Assembly (NCBI RefSeq): GCF_011355085.1
Contig: NZ_VXCP01000060.1
Location: 1-34,039, forward strand
Source of the DNA: Pseudomonas akapageensis
Lineage (GTDB): Bacteria; Pseudomonadota; Gammaproteobacteria; Pseudomonadales; Pseudomonadaceae
Direction of reading: 5' to 3'
Length of the DNA stretch: 34,039 nt
Shown here: in pieces, positions 17,777 through 26,028 of the stretch
Numbering within the stretch: the stretch's first letter is position 1
Layout of the letters: the number at the start of each line of letters is the position of its first letter
Position numbers and translations under genes: made by a program
The notes under the pieces: model-generated
The model's database searches: none
What the model was told of the DNA's origin: nothing
Seen by the model: the letters and a program-made list of their open reading frames with translations, nothing else

Positions 17777-20700
17777 CCTGGACCTCGGAGCAACGCTGGG
17801 AGCAGGCCAACAGCCCGGACCGGGTCCGCAGCGAGGTGGCGACCACGGTCTATGACGATTACGGCAACCTGCTCGAAGAGACCCAAGCCAACGGCGTGCG
17901 TACGGTGAACGAGTATCACCCGCTTGAAGGTGATGACGATAGCCCGCCGGACCCGGATAATTTCGTGCGCCACCTGCGCAGCCAGACCGTACACCCGGCT
18001 GCCAACGGCGAGGGCCAGGCCCCGGTGCTGCGCAAGCGCTATGATTACCGGCTATTGGTGCCCCTGCAGGGCGGGAGCGGCCGAGGCGGGCTGCTGCTTG
18101 ACCGTGAAACGCTGCTGCAGGTAACGGGCACTACCGAAACACTGGTGCAACAGACCGTCTGGGACTACCTGCAGACCCCGAACAACCCCCTGTTGCATGG
18201 TCGCGCTGAACGTCAGCGGGTAACCCTCAACGGCAAGAGCACGACCACCGACTACAGCTACAGCAAAGTGCTGCAGGGCAATGAAAGCGTTTTGCAGACG
18301 GTGGAAACCCTCACCGGCTTCGATCACGATCAGCCACTGGGCGACGGCACGACCCGCCATGCCCAGAAGGTCGTGACCCTGCAGCACTCGCTGTACCACG
18401 GCGAACCGCTGCTCAACCGCGACGACAACGATGTGGAAATTCGCTACAGCTACGATGCCCTGCGGCGGGTAACCCGTGAAACCGTGGCGCCGGGCACCGA
18501 GTTCGAAGCCAGCCGCACCTATGCCTACACCTTGACTTCGGTGCTCGGTCAGCAAGCCTTGCAGGAGATGACCGACGTCAAGGGCGTGCAGACGCGCACC
18601 GCTTTCGACGGGCTCAACCGCGCTATCGGCGAGTCACGCCAGGATGCCGATGGCGTGATCCAGCCCCAGGCCTTCCGCCAGACCTATGCCGCAATCTACG
18701 ATGCTCTGGGCAATCTGGTGGAGGAAACCGAATACGATTGGCTGGATGAGTTGCAGCTGCCACTGCCCCGACACCTGGAGTATGACGACTGGGGCCAGCA
18801 GAGTTGCGAGACCGGTCCCGATGGGGTGCGTCAGTTCGAGGTGACCGACCCGATCGGCACGTCGGCGTCCCAGGGGCCCATCGTGCGCAGTTGGCGCCAG
18901 GGCAGCGGTGCGACCGCCGCCATCAGTGGCTTGACCGTGACCTGGCTCAACCTGTTCGAAAAACCGACCCGCATCGAACGGTTCGATCTCGACGACCGAC
19001 GCCTGAGCCTGCACCAGTACTTCCATGATGGCCTGGGCCGCACCGCCCGGGAAATCGACGGCCGCGACGAGACGACCCAGTACCGCTACAACCTCTTCGA
19101 CCGCATGACCGAAACCACCCTGCCGGATCGGGCGGTGGTGCGCCGCCGCTATGCCGAGCACAGCGCGGACGATTTGCCGGTGCTCATCAGCGTCAACGAG
19201 GTGGTCCTCGGCGAGCAGCATTTCGACGGTCTGGGCCGCATGACCAAGTCGATCACCGGCGGGCGTGAACGGACCTTCCACTACGAGCCCGGCCAGTCCC
19301 AGCCGGCCACGGTCATCACGCCCAGTGAGCAAACGATCCACTACGAGTACCTGCCACAACTGGGCGAGGAACCTTTGCAGCGACGCCTGCCCACGGGGCT
19401 GGCCGACTATGAGTACGACAAGCAGAACGCGCGACTGCTGCATTGCGAGGAACAAGGCCAGGCGCTGACCCGCGAGTACTTCAGCACCGGCGAGCTCAAG
19501 CGCGAAGAGCGGCAACAGGGTGCCGAGACCTATACCATGCACTACCGCTACAGTTTGCGTGGCCGCCTGTTGGGCTACACCGATGTCCTGGAGCAAACCC
19601 AGCACTACCGCTACGATAGTGCCGGCCGGCTCGAATTCACGCAACTGGGCAGCACCGCATCGACCTTCACCTACGACGACCTTGGCCAGACCGCCAGCAT
19701 CCTCACCGAGGACAGCGCCAGCGGGCAACGCCTGGGCATCGGCTTGCAACACGATGAGTTCGGCCGTGAAACCCTGCGCACCTTCGACCTCGATGGCGTG
19801 ACCCAGACGCTGGCGCAACGCTACAACGAAGTCGATGCCCTGGTGCAGCGCACCCTCAGCGAAGCCGGCGACGTGCTGCGCGATGAAACCTACGACTACG
19901 ACCCGCGTGGACGCCTGCAGCGCTACGACTGCAGCGGCAGCCAACCGCCGATCGACCCTTACGGCCAGGCCATCTCCAGCCAGATTTTTTCATTCGATGC
20001 GCTGGACAACCTGACCCGCGTGCGCACCGACTTCCCCGGTGGCTTCAACATGGCACGCTATTCCTTCAACAACCCGGACCCGGTGCAACTGAGCGAAGTC
20101 ACCAACAGCCACGCCGCCTACCCGCCACGCATTGACCTGGCCTACGACGCCGATGGCAACCTCATCCGCGACGAACAAGACCGGATGCTGGACTACGACG
20201 CCCTCGGTCGCCTGACCACGGTCAGCGCACTGCCCGGCGAAGACCCCGGCAGTTATGGCTACGACCCCCTCGACCGGATCGCCAACGGCGGCGGCGACCA
20301 GCGCTTCTACCGCGGCGACGAACTGGCCAGCCAACTGCGAGGCGGGCAGGGCAGCACCTTCATGCGCGGCGGCGGCAACCTGCTGGCCGAGCGGCAGGGC
20401 GACAACACCTTGCTGCTGGGCAGTGATGACAAAAGCTCGGTGTTGCACGAGACCGGGCCGGACCAGGCCAACGCCATTGCCTACAGCCCCCATGGCCACC
20501 GCAGCGGCGAACAGCCGATTGGCACGGCGCTGGGGTTCAATGGCGAACTCAGCGAAGTGCAGACGGGGGTGTACCTGCTGGGAAAGGGGTACCGGGCGTA
20601 TAGCCCGGCGTTGATGTACTTCCATAGTCCGGACAGTTGGAGTCCGTTTGGGCGGGGGGGGATTAATGCGTATTGTTATTGTGGGGGGGATCCGGTGAAT

Positions 20701-21249
20701 TTTGTGGATCCGACGGGGCATATGCTTAAGAGTGGGGTAGTTGCCAATCCTATGAAAGTTCCAGCTGTGCTTTCGAAACAAAATGCTGGCGCAGCGCTGA
20801 AGTTTCAGCCGCTTAAGGATAAGCATGTTGAGCGATTATATGCAGGGGGGATGTCGCTCAAAAATTATGGTGCACATGCGAAAAATGGTGTTTCTGAATA
20901 TGACAACCTAATGAGCAAGGTGGACCAGAAATCTTCGCTCTATACAGAGCTAGTGAGTGCGCGTCAAGGCCTGAAGGTGGCTAGGAAGGAGGCGGAGCGG
21001 CAGTACGGCGAATTTGTTGAAGGACAAACCTTTGCTGCCCAGAATATAGGGGGGGCGGGGATAACTAAGGTGTCTTCGGATTATGTAAAAAAATTGCCAA
21101 ATGTATATAGAGAACAGATGAAAGAAGATATTAGAGAGTTGGCTGGTTATAGCGCTAAAGTTGCGCGTCTGAGACAGCCGCAAGGCGTTAGGTCGGGAAG
21201 CTACTTGGGAGAAAATGATCAAACTAATGAAGGAAAACGGAGAAGATGA
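16612..21249 (+). CDS. RHS repeat protein with low-GC, lysine-rich tip (RHS2)
   Basis: An RHS/YD-repeat protein of 1545 residues and paralogue of RHS1. The first 388 residues are close to RHS1; the middle diverges but keeps the YD repeats (YDALRRV, YDDWGQ, YDPRGRL). The core holds GKGYRAYSPALMYF and GGINAYCYCGGDPVNFVDPTGH, ending near residue 1370. The tip, about 176 residues, changes abruptly to AT-richer codons and is basic and helical-looking (KVARKEAERQYGEF). This is the usual sign of an exchangeable RHS tip. No nuclease, deaminase or ADP-ribosyltransferase motif was recognised. GGGAA precedes the ATG. It is last in the 9183 operon. No intact immunity gene follows, since the next 393 bases lack a clear gene. 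Toxin function is a family-based inference. Confidence 0.9.
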   Translation: MTTSTVVHSNAFNFLSFLQNSVDPRTGQYTVRIELPELHCNDLCGPALPLQLAFNPLNILDSGFGRGWNLNLSQFTPPDSMLALHTGETFKVTGSGEQPSIREKKLDSFHFHNDGNDTYRVVHKSGLVEILQTLGSGADRVALPSRIHSPSGHWISLHYADYQGKPCLASIKDASEQTLLQIDRPSDSSMILQLHPFAGPGGTPLARYEVKLTGRQVREIVLPTAERASWRFDYVQVRGLTCIKEVQTPVGGRELVEYNDNGHAFPGNSGRQALPRVTRHEILPGFDQPRMEVRYTYTIENFLGNNSSIGWSDDGLDNLYKVSGNYSYGSIASHLVDGRVVRSVVCSFNRFHLLTEEITSQGECIQRQRTTYHALDVPFDQQPPYFQLPWTSEQRWEQANSPDRVRSEVATTVYDDYGNLLEETQANGVRTVNEYHPLEGDDDSPPDPDNFVRHLRSQTVHPAANGEGQAPVLRKRYDYRLLVPLQGGSGRGGLLLDRETLLQVTGTTETLVQQTVWDYLQTPNNPLLHGRAERQRVTLNGKSTTTDYSYSKVLQGNESVLQTVETLTGFDHDQPLGDGTTRHAQKVVTLQHSLYHGEPLLNRDDNDVEIRYSYDALRRVTRETVAPGTEFEASRTYAYTLTSVLGQQALQEMTDVKGVQTRTAFDGLNRAIGESRQDADGVIQPQAFRQTYAAIYDALGNLVEETEYDWLDELQLPLPRHLEYDDWGQQSCETGPDGVRQFEVTDPIGTSASQGPIVRSWRQGSGATAAISGLTVTWLNLFEKPTRIERFDLDDRRLSLHQYFHDGLGRTAREIDGRDETTQYRYNLFDRMTETTLPDRAVVRRRYAEHSADDLPVLISVNEVVLGEQHFDGLGRMTKSITGGRERTFHYEPGQSQPATVITPSEQTIHYEYLPQLGEEPLQRRLPTGLADYEYDKQNARLLHCEEQGQALTREYFSTGELKREERQQGAETYTMHYRYSLRGRLLGYTDVLEQTQHYRYDSAGRLEFTQLGSTASTFTYDDLGQTASILTEDSASGQRLGIGLQHDEFGRETLRTFDLDGVTQTLAQRYNEVDALVQRTLSEAGDVLRDETYDYDPRGRLQRYDCSGSQPPIDPYGQAISSQIFSFDALDNLTRVRTDFPGGFNMARYSFNNPDPVQLSEVTNSHAAYPPRIDLAYDADGNLIRDEQDRMLDYDALGRLTTVSALPGEDPGSYGYDPLDRIANGGGDQRFYRGDELASQLRGGQGSTFMRGGGNLLAERQGDNTLLLGSDDKSSVLHETGPDQANAIAYSPHGHRSGEQPIGTALGFNGELSEVQTGVYLLGKGYRAYSPALMYFHSPDSWSPFGRGGINAYCYCGGDPVNFVDPTGHMLKSGVVANPMKVPAVLSKQNAGAALKFQPLKDKHVERLYAGGMSLKNYGAHAKNGVSEYDNLMSKVDQKSSLYTELVSARQGLKVARKEAERQYGEFVEGQTFAAQNIGGAGITKVSSDYVKKLPNVYREQMKEDIRELAGYSAKVARLRQPQGVRSGSYLGENDQTNEGKRRR

Positions 21250-21498
21250 TTCACTAAAACAAGCTTCAACATGAGTCCGTGCCCCCAGAGGACGTTTCTG
21301 TCCAATAGGGGCATGGATTTTCACGCGCAAACCACTCCCCCTTACGCTGGCTGCTCGCACCCTGCTTGCACCCCATCCACCAACGCCTTGGTCGTCTCGA
21401 TCGAAGGCATCGTCACCCAGTGCAATCCGAACACTATTTAATGCTGAACTCCCGTCCGTTGTTGAAGTTACCACTTCTTACTTGAAGCACTTGTCAAC
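21250..21498. other. Gene-poor gap after RHS2 with a possible gene remnant
   Basis: There is no intact gene. On the minus strand, about 21438-21346 reads as a coherent C-terminal end (VFGLHWVTMPSIETTKALVD, then an acidic/polar tail and TAA). It has no start, and the sequence upstream on that strand is not convincingly coding. It could be the end of a gene broken when the RHS tip was acquired. An imperfect GC stem (21280-21285 with 21308-21313) lies between RHS2 and this remnant and could be a weak terminator. Confidence 0.3.
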
Positions 21499-21514
21499 CT
21501 ATTACTTCTGATAG
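21499..21514 (+). promoter_or_regulatory. lux box upstream of Ig family member 2
   Basis: The site reads CTATTACTTCTGATAG (CT-N12-AG), with half-sites nearly perfect mirrors. A -10-like TTCAAT lies at 21538-21543, 23 bases after the box. The ATG at 21643 is 128 bases downstream. The flanking CAAC is shared with the 7012 and 7090 copies. Confidence 0.7.
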
Positions 21515-21642
21515 TTATGCCGCCGCCATTGTTACTGTTCAATAAAGATCAAGTCGTGGTTGGCAGCTGTTTGGCAGTCCGCAGACTTGTAAGGGTCGAC
21601 CTGCCAGGTCAGGTCAGCATTCATGACAACGGAGTGAGAGCG

Positions 21643-23646
21643 ATGACGGCTTTTGAAAAGAAACAGACCGCGTCGGAACAGGTGCGCAGCGAGTTCCGCA
21701 AGGCGCGATCGAAGCGTAATGAGATCAAGGAAGATTTGCCTGCGCTTATCCTGGATCCGGCGCTGATTGCCGACCCGGTGGATGGCACGGTAATAAGCGC
21801 ATACCTGTTGGATGACGACAAAGATCTGGTCGTGAAAGTGTCGGCCTGGGACTTTGCGCCGGCGTTCAGTGATACTGTCGTTTTGCTGCATGCGCAGGGC
21901 CATTCGCCTGGCGATGATGATTTCGTGGAAATCCTGGAGCACGAGTTTCCTGCCCCCGTTGACCCCAGCGCGTTCCCTTTTCCCTTCACTATTCCAAAGG
22001 AACTGGTGAGAATCCTGGGGGAAGGGCCGCATGTATTCAGATACAAAGTGAATGCCTTCAATGGCGAAACCAGCGTATCGGAACGCAAAAAGCTGATTTT
22101 CGACCGGGTTCCACCGAATGGTGGAACGGCTCCCGCGGCTTTTCCAGCGGTTGGGCCGATTACGGATGCCAACCTGGGCACAGGGGTCAGCCTGCAGTTG
22201 CCCAGCTATATTGACCGGCAAGATGGCGATATGGTTGCGTGGTATTGGATCAACTACCTGCCGGACAACGTTGATGACCTGACCCCTATTGGCTACGTTC
22301 CCGTTACGACACCCCCGCAAACGCTGAACGTACCGGCAGCAGATATCGAGCGCGTGGGCGACGGAGGTTGCTACGCGCTGTACGTGCTGCGTGATAAAGC
22401 AGGCAACACCGGCCACATCTCACGGCACGTTTCGATTGGCGTGGCCCTGGGCCCATTGCCCGCCAACCTGCAAGACCCGGTGGTGCCGCTCGCCACTGCG
22501 GCCGACGATTACCTGATCGATCGAGCGGATGCCTTTCTCGGCGTCGAAGTCTGGGTGCCGTTGTTCGACAACTGGAAAGCCACCGACCGTGTCGAGGTGA
22601 CCTGGGGCTCGAGCGTGCTGCAGGCCGAAGAGGTGGGCTCTACGCCGGGCAGCGAGATTGCGATCAGCGTGCCGAATCAGGTATTGCGCAGTGAATATGG
22701 CAACACCACTGGCGACCGTCCTACCCAGGTGAGCTACCGGGTACTGCGCGGTACCGTGCCGTCGGAAGTCAAAAGCACCCAGATCAAGGTCAACTTCGAG
22801 ATGATCGGCCCGGAAGTTCCGGACCCCGATTGGCCTGACCCGGTCAACCCGCTGTTGCCGCTCGTGGATGTGTACGGCAAGAACTCCCAGCAGGCAAACC
22901 GCCTGGATCGTACAGACGAAAATCAGGCTGCGGACCTGAAAGTGGACCTCTACGAGCCTGTGAACGCTGGCGAGGTGATTGAGTTCTACTGGGGGGCCGA
23001 GCATGTGGTCGAGGCGGACTATGTGGTCCAGTCAACCGATGCGGCCGGCGATTTGATTGAAGTGGAGATACCCTGGGCCTACATCGAACGGGCGGGTAAC
23101 AATGCACGATTGCCCGTGCACTACCGGATCTCGAGCCCGATGGTGCCCAACAAGTGGCATTCGCGCAATCGGGACGTGATCGCCGATGCCGTCACCCTGC
23201 GCCCCGATGCCCCGGATTTCCTTGGTCGTAATCCCAACTCCCCCAATTGGTTGACATGCGTTTCGCTGTATGACGATGTCAATCCGGACCCGCTCGATCC
23301 AGCCATCCGTGTCCGGATTCCGGACTTGTCGGCTCACCTGCAAGACGGTGACACCGTCACCCTGCACTGGCGTGCTGTGCAGGGCTTCACGGGAGAGGAT
23401 CCTGTCGTAGGCGTCGAGTTGGATGAGCCCATTACGTTGGGAGGCAATACACCCGCCACGGGTTTCGTCTGGCGAATCCAGCCCTATGACCAGCACATTT
23501 TGCCTATCGCTGGCGGCGCTCGTGAAAACGGTCGAGGCCGGGTGACCTACAGCTTCGTACGCAACGGCGAGACCATTACTTCCAAGCAAGTCGAAGAGGT
23601 CGTGTCGATGCACCAGCCTAGCGGGGCTTGCGATCTCCGACCTTGA
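21643..23646 (+). CDS. Multi-Ig-like domain protein (Ig family member 2)
   Basis: A 667-residue protein from the ATG at 21643, chosen for GGAG upstream; the frame opens 42 codons earlier without support. No signal peptide; the first 30 residues are charged (EKKQTASEQVRSEFRKARSK). Then come at least five beta-rich Ig-like segments. The first two match the start of the 26029 protein: HVFRYKVNAFNGETSVSERK against QVLRYHVLGFNGEGSDSESL, and LYVLRDKAGNTGHISRHVSI against HYQIEDRAGNKSTRSRPVTL. It lacks the C-terminal module shared by the 9183 and 26029 products and ends in a short Cys-containing tail. It has its own lux box and a terminator directly after the stop. Function is unknown; adhesion or scaffolding is possible. 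Confidence 0.8.
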   Translation: MTAFEKKQTASEQVRSEFRKARSKRNEIKEDLPALILDPALIADPVDGTVISAYLLDDDKDLVVKVSAWDFAPAFSDTVVLLHAQGHSPGDDDFVEILEHEFPAPVDPSAFPFPFTIPKELVRILGEGPHVFRYKVNAFNGETSVSERKKLIFDRVPPNGGTAPAAFPAVGPITDANLGTGVSLQLPSYIDRQDGDMVAWYWINYLPDNVDDLTPIGYVPVTTPPQTLNVPAADIERVGDGGCYALYVLRDKAGNTGHISRHVSIGVALGPLPANLQDPVVPLATAADDYLIDRADAFLGVEVWVPLFDNWKATDRVEVTWGSSVLQAEEVGSTPGSEIAISVPNQVLRSEYGNTTGDRPTQVSYRVLRGTVPSEVKSTQIKVNFEMIGPEVPDPDWPDPVNPLLPLVDVYGKNSQQANRLDRTDENQAADLKVDLYEPVNAGEVIEFYWGAEHVVEADYVVQSTDAAGDLIEVEIPWAYIERAGNNARLPVHYRISSPMVPNKWHSRNRDVIADAVTLRPDAPDFLGRNPNSPNWLTCVSLYDDVNPDPLDPAIRVRIPDLSAHLQDGDTVTLHWRAVQGFTGEDPVVGVELDEPITLGGNTPATGFVWRIQPYDQHILPIAGGARENGRGRVTYSFVRNGETITSKQVEEVVSMHQPSGACDLRP

Positions 23647-23650
23647 CGGT

Positions 23651-23681
23651 AACCGGCTGGGGCATTGCCCCAGCCGGTTTT
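23651..23681 (+). terminator. Rho-independent terminator after Ig family member 2
   Basis: A perfect 13-bp stem (23651-23663 with 23667-23679), a 3-base loop and a run of four T. It starts 5 bases after the stop codon and separates this gene from the autotransporter. Confidence 0.85.
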
Positions 23682-23693
23682 GGTGAATCTAGC

Positions 23694-23736
23694 GTGTAGG
23701 ACTATCCACTTTATTCTGAGGATTTTTCCTACATAA
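23694..23736. promoter_or_regulatory. Palindromic TGTAGGA/TCCTACA element before the autotransporter
   Basis: TGTAGGA (23695-23701) and TCCTACA (at about 23727-23733) form inverted arms about 26 bases apart. The word CCTACATA also occurs upstream of the fimbrial gene and at the left window edge. No lux box was found here, so the autotransporter may answer to another regulator. The role is inferred only from position and recurrence. Confidence 0.3.
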
Positions 23737-23831
23737 GTCCTTCGGCGATATCTGTAGTCTCGCCGCCCTCACATGGGTCTACGGACCCTTCATGGACTGT
23801 TTGCAACGTTCAATATAGAGGGAAATTCCGA

Positions 23832-25958
23832 ATGACTGTCGGTCGATTTTACCCGCTTCATCCGCTGACCCGTGCCTTGAAATGGGTGGCGCTGGCACCT
23901 GCCATTTTTCTTAGTCCGTCGGTGTTGGCACTGACGACTGTTGTTGGTGACAAGGTCATCGACGCTACCGCACCGCTGGATAACTACCGTGTGACCAGTG
24001 GCTCAAGCCTGACTGGCAATGGCGCCTCGATGCGCGACATTCGACTGGACAGCGGGGCGAAGCTGACCTTGAACGGCAGCGCCGTGGCCAGTGATCGCCA
24101 GGGGTTGTACATGGGACGCGTCGGCGCAATCGGTTCGGTCGCCAACGTCAATGACAGCAGCATCAGCGGCACTGCGGGCGGTGCATTGGTATCCACGAAT
24201 TCCGAGCTGCACCTGCAGCGCAGTCAATTGACGGGCACGGGCAGCACGAGCGCAGGGATCGACCTGTTCGGCGGCACGGTCAATGCGGTGTCCAGCTCGA
24301 TCGTCGGTGGCCAGAATGGCGTGCGGATTCTGGGCGACCGGAGTCTGGCCGGCGTTGCCAACCTGACGCTCGATGGCACTCAAGTCGTAGGCAAGGACGG
24401 CGCCGCCATTGCGGTTGGCGCCCTCGTGCCTGATCCGGCCACGGCGCAGATCACCGTGGGCAATGGCTCCACGCTGCACGGCAGCAATGGCAACCTGCTT
24501 GAAGTGAGCAATGGTTCGACGGCCAACCTGCAAGTCGACAACAGCCACCTGGTCGGCGATGTCGTGGTCGAGAGCGGTTCGACGGCGAACCTGACACTGC
24601 AGAACCAGGCGACCCTGACCGGGCGCCTGGACAACGTGGCGAGCCTGACGCTCAACAGCCAGGGCCAGTGGAACATGGTCGGCGACGCCAGCGTGGCCAA
24701 CCTGGCCATGGACGGCGGTGCGGTCAAGTTTGGCGAGGCAAATGCTTTCCATACCTTGTCGGTGGAGAACCTGTCGGGCAATGGCACCTTCATCATGGGT
24801 GCCGATTTCAGTTCCGGGCAAACCGATCACCTTGAAGTCACGGGCTCGGCCAGCGGCAATCACGCCTTGCTGGTGAGCAGCAGCGGCGCTGATCCTGTGG
24901 CCGAAAGCCAATTGCATGTGGTCCATACCGCAGGTGGCGATGCCAATTTTGCCCTGCTCGGTGGCGAGGTCGATCTGGGCACCTATTCCTACGACCTGGT
25001 GCGCGACGGCAATGACTGGTACCTGGATGCTTCACGCAAGGTCATAAGCCCCGGAACCCAGTCGGTGCTGGCCTTGTTCAATACCGCGCAGACCGTGTGG
25101 TATGGCGAATTGACCTCCTTGCGCAGCCGCATGGGCGAGTTGCGCCTGGACGACGGCAAGGCTGGCGGCTGGATCCGCGCTTATGGCAATAAATACAACG
25201 TGTCGGCCTCGTCCGGGCTGGCGTACGACCAGGTCCAGCGTGGCTTCTCCCTGGGGGCCGATGCACCGCTGGCAATAGGCGATGGGCAGTGGCTGGTCGG
25301 TGTATTGGCCGGTCATAGTAAATCCGACCTGGACATTGCGCGTGGCACCTCCGGGGAAGTCAACAGTTACTACCTGGGTGCCTACACCACATGGCTCGAT
25401 GCGCAAAGCGGCTACTACGTCGATGGGGTGGTCAAGTTCAACCGCTTCGACAACGAATCGAAGGTCAGCCTCAGTGATGGTCAGCGCACCAAGGGCGATT
25501 ACGACAACCACGGTATCGGTGCGTCGGTGGAAGTGGGCCGGCATATCAAGCTCAAGGACGACTACTTCCTCGAGCCCTTTACCCAGTGGTCGGTCGTGGA
25601 CATTCAAGGTAGCGACTATACGCTGGACAACGGCATGCGCGCCGAAGGCGATCGTACCCGCTCGCTGTTGGGCAAGGTGGGCAGCACGGCCGGTCGTAAT
25701 TTCGACCTGGGCGAAGGCCGGGTGATCCAGCCCTATGTGCGCCTGGCGTACGTCCATGAGTTTGCCAAAAACAACGAAGTGCAAGTCAACGACAATGTGT
25801 TCAACAACGACCTCTCCGGTTCGCGTGGCGAGGTGGGTGCCGGTGTAGCCGTCTCACTGATGGAGCGCCTGCAACTGCATGCCGATTTCGATTACAGCAA
25901 TGGCGAAAAGATCGAGCAGCCCTGGGGCGCAAATGTCGGTCTGCGGTATAGCTGGTAA
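23832..25958 (+). CDS. Classical (type Va) autotransporter with pertactin-like passenger
   Basis: A 708-residue outer-membrane autotransporter. The signal peptide covers residues 1 to about 33 (hydrophobic core VALAPAIFLSPSVLA). The passenger, about 34-430, is a Gly/Ser/Asn/Thr-rich beta-helix with short repeats such as GSTANLQVDNS and GSTANLTLQNQ, and a pertactin-type end (YDLVRDGNDWYLDA). The translocator barrel covers about 445-708 (GGWIRAYGNKYNVS ... NVGLRYSW), closing with the aromatic C-terminal residue expected for BAM-dependent insertion. No serine-protease or lipase motif was seen in the passenger, so adhesion or aggregation is the likely role. GAGGGA precedes the ATG. It lies between two Ig-like protein genes and has terminators on both sides, so it looks like a single-gene unit. 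Confidence 0.9.
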   Translation: MTVGRFYPLHPLTRALKWVALAPAIFLSPSVLALTTVVGDKVIDATAPLDNYRVTSGSSLTGNGASMRDIRLDSGAKLTLNGSAVASDRQGLYMGRVGAIGSVANVNDSSISGTAGGALVSTNSELHLQRSQLTGTGSTSAGIDLFGGTVNAVSSSIVGGQNGVRILGDRSLAGVANLTLDGTQVVGKDGAAIAVGALVPDPATAQITVGNGSTLHGSNGNLLEVSNGSTANLQVDNSHLVGDVVVESGSTANLTLQNQATLTGRLDNVASLTLNSQGQWNMVGDASVANLAMDGGAVKFGEANAFHTLSVENLSGNGTFIMGADFSSGQTDHLEVTGSASGNHALLVSSSGADPVAESQLHVVHTAGGDANFALLGGEVDLGTYSYDLVRDGNDWYLDASRKVISPGTQSVLALFNTAQTVWYGELTSLRSRMGELRLDDGKAGGWIRAYGNKYNVSASSGLAYDQVQRGFSLGADAPLAIGDGQWLVGVLAGHSKSDLDIARGTSGEVNSYYLGAYTTWLDAQSGYYVDGVVKFNRFDNESKVSLSDGQRTKGDYDNHGIGASVEVGRHIKLKDDYFLEPFTQWSVVDIQGSDYTLDNGMRAEGDRTRSLLGKVGSTAGRNFDLGEGRVIQPYVRLAYVHEFAKNNEVQVNDNVFNNDLSGSRGEVGAGVAVSLMERLQLHADFDYSNGEKIEQPWGANVGLRYSW

Positions 25959-25971
25959 CGGCGCGGTATGG

Positions 25972-26002
25972 AAGGGAAGGCATGACTGCCTTCCCTTTTT
26001 TT
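25972..26002 (+). terminator. Rho-independent terminator after the autotransporter
   Basis: The stem GGGAAGGCA/TGCCTTCCC (25974-25982 with 25987-25995), a 4-base loop and seven T. It lies 15 bases after the stop and ends only 26 bases before the next start codon. Confidence 0.9.
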
Positions 26003-26028
26003 CTGGTGCGCGGGTTGCGGGAGGTCAC

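Noticed and set aside
133..21249. A complete Tc toxin (A, B and C subunits)
   Set aside because: No TcA-like or SpvB/TcB-like gene is present; only RHS proteins resemble the C subunit, so a classical Tc complex cannot be claimed.
133..21249. Type VI secretion linkage of the RHS proteins
   Set aside because: No PAAR motif at the RHS N-termini and no vgrG, hcp or chaperone gene nearby.
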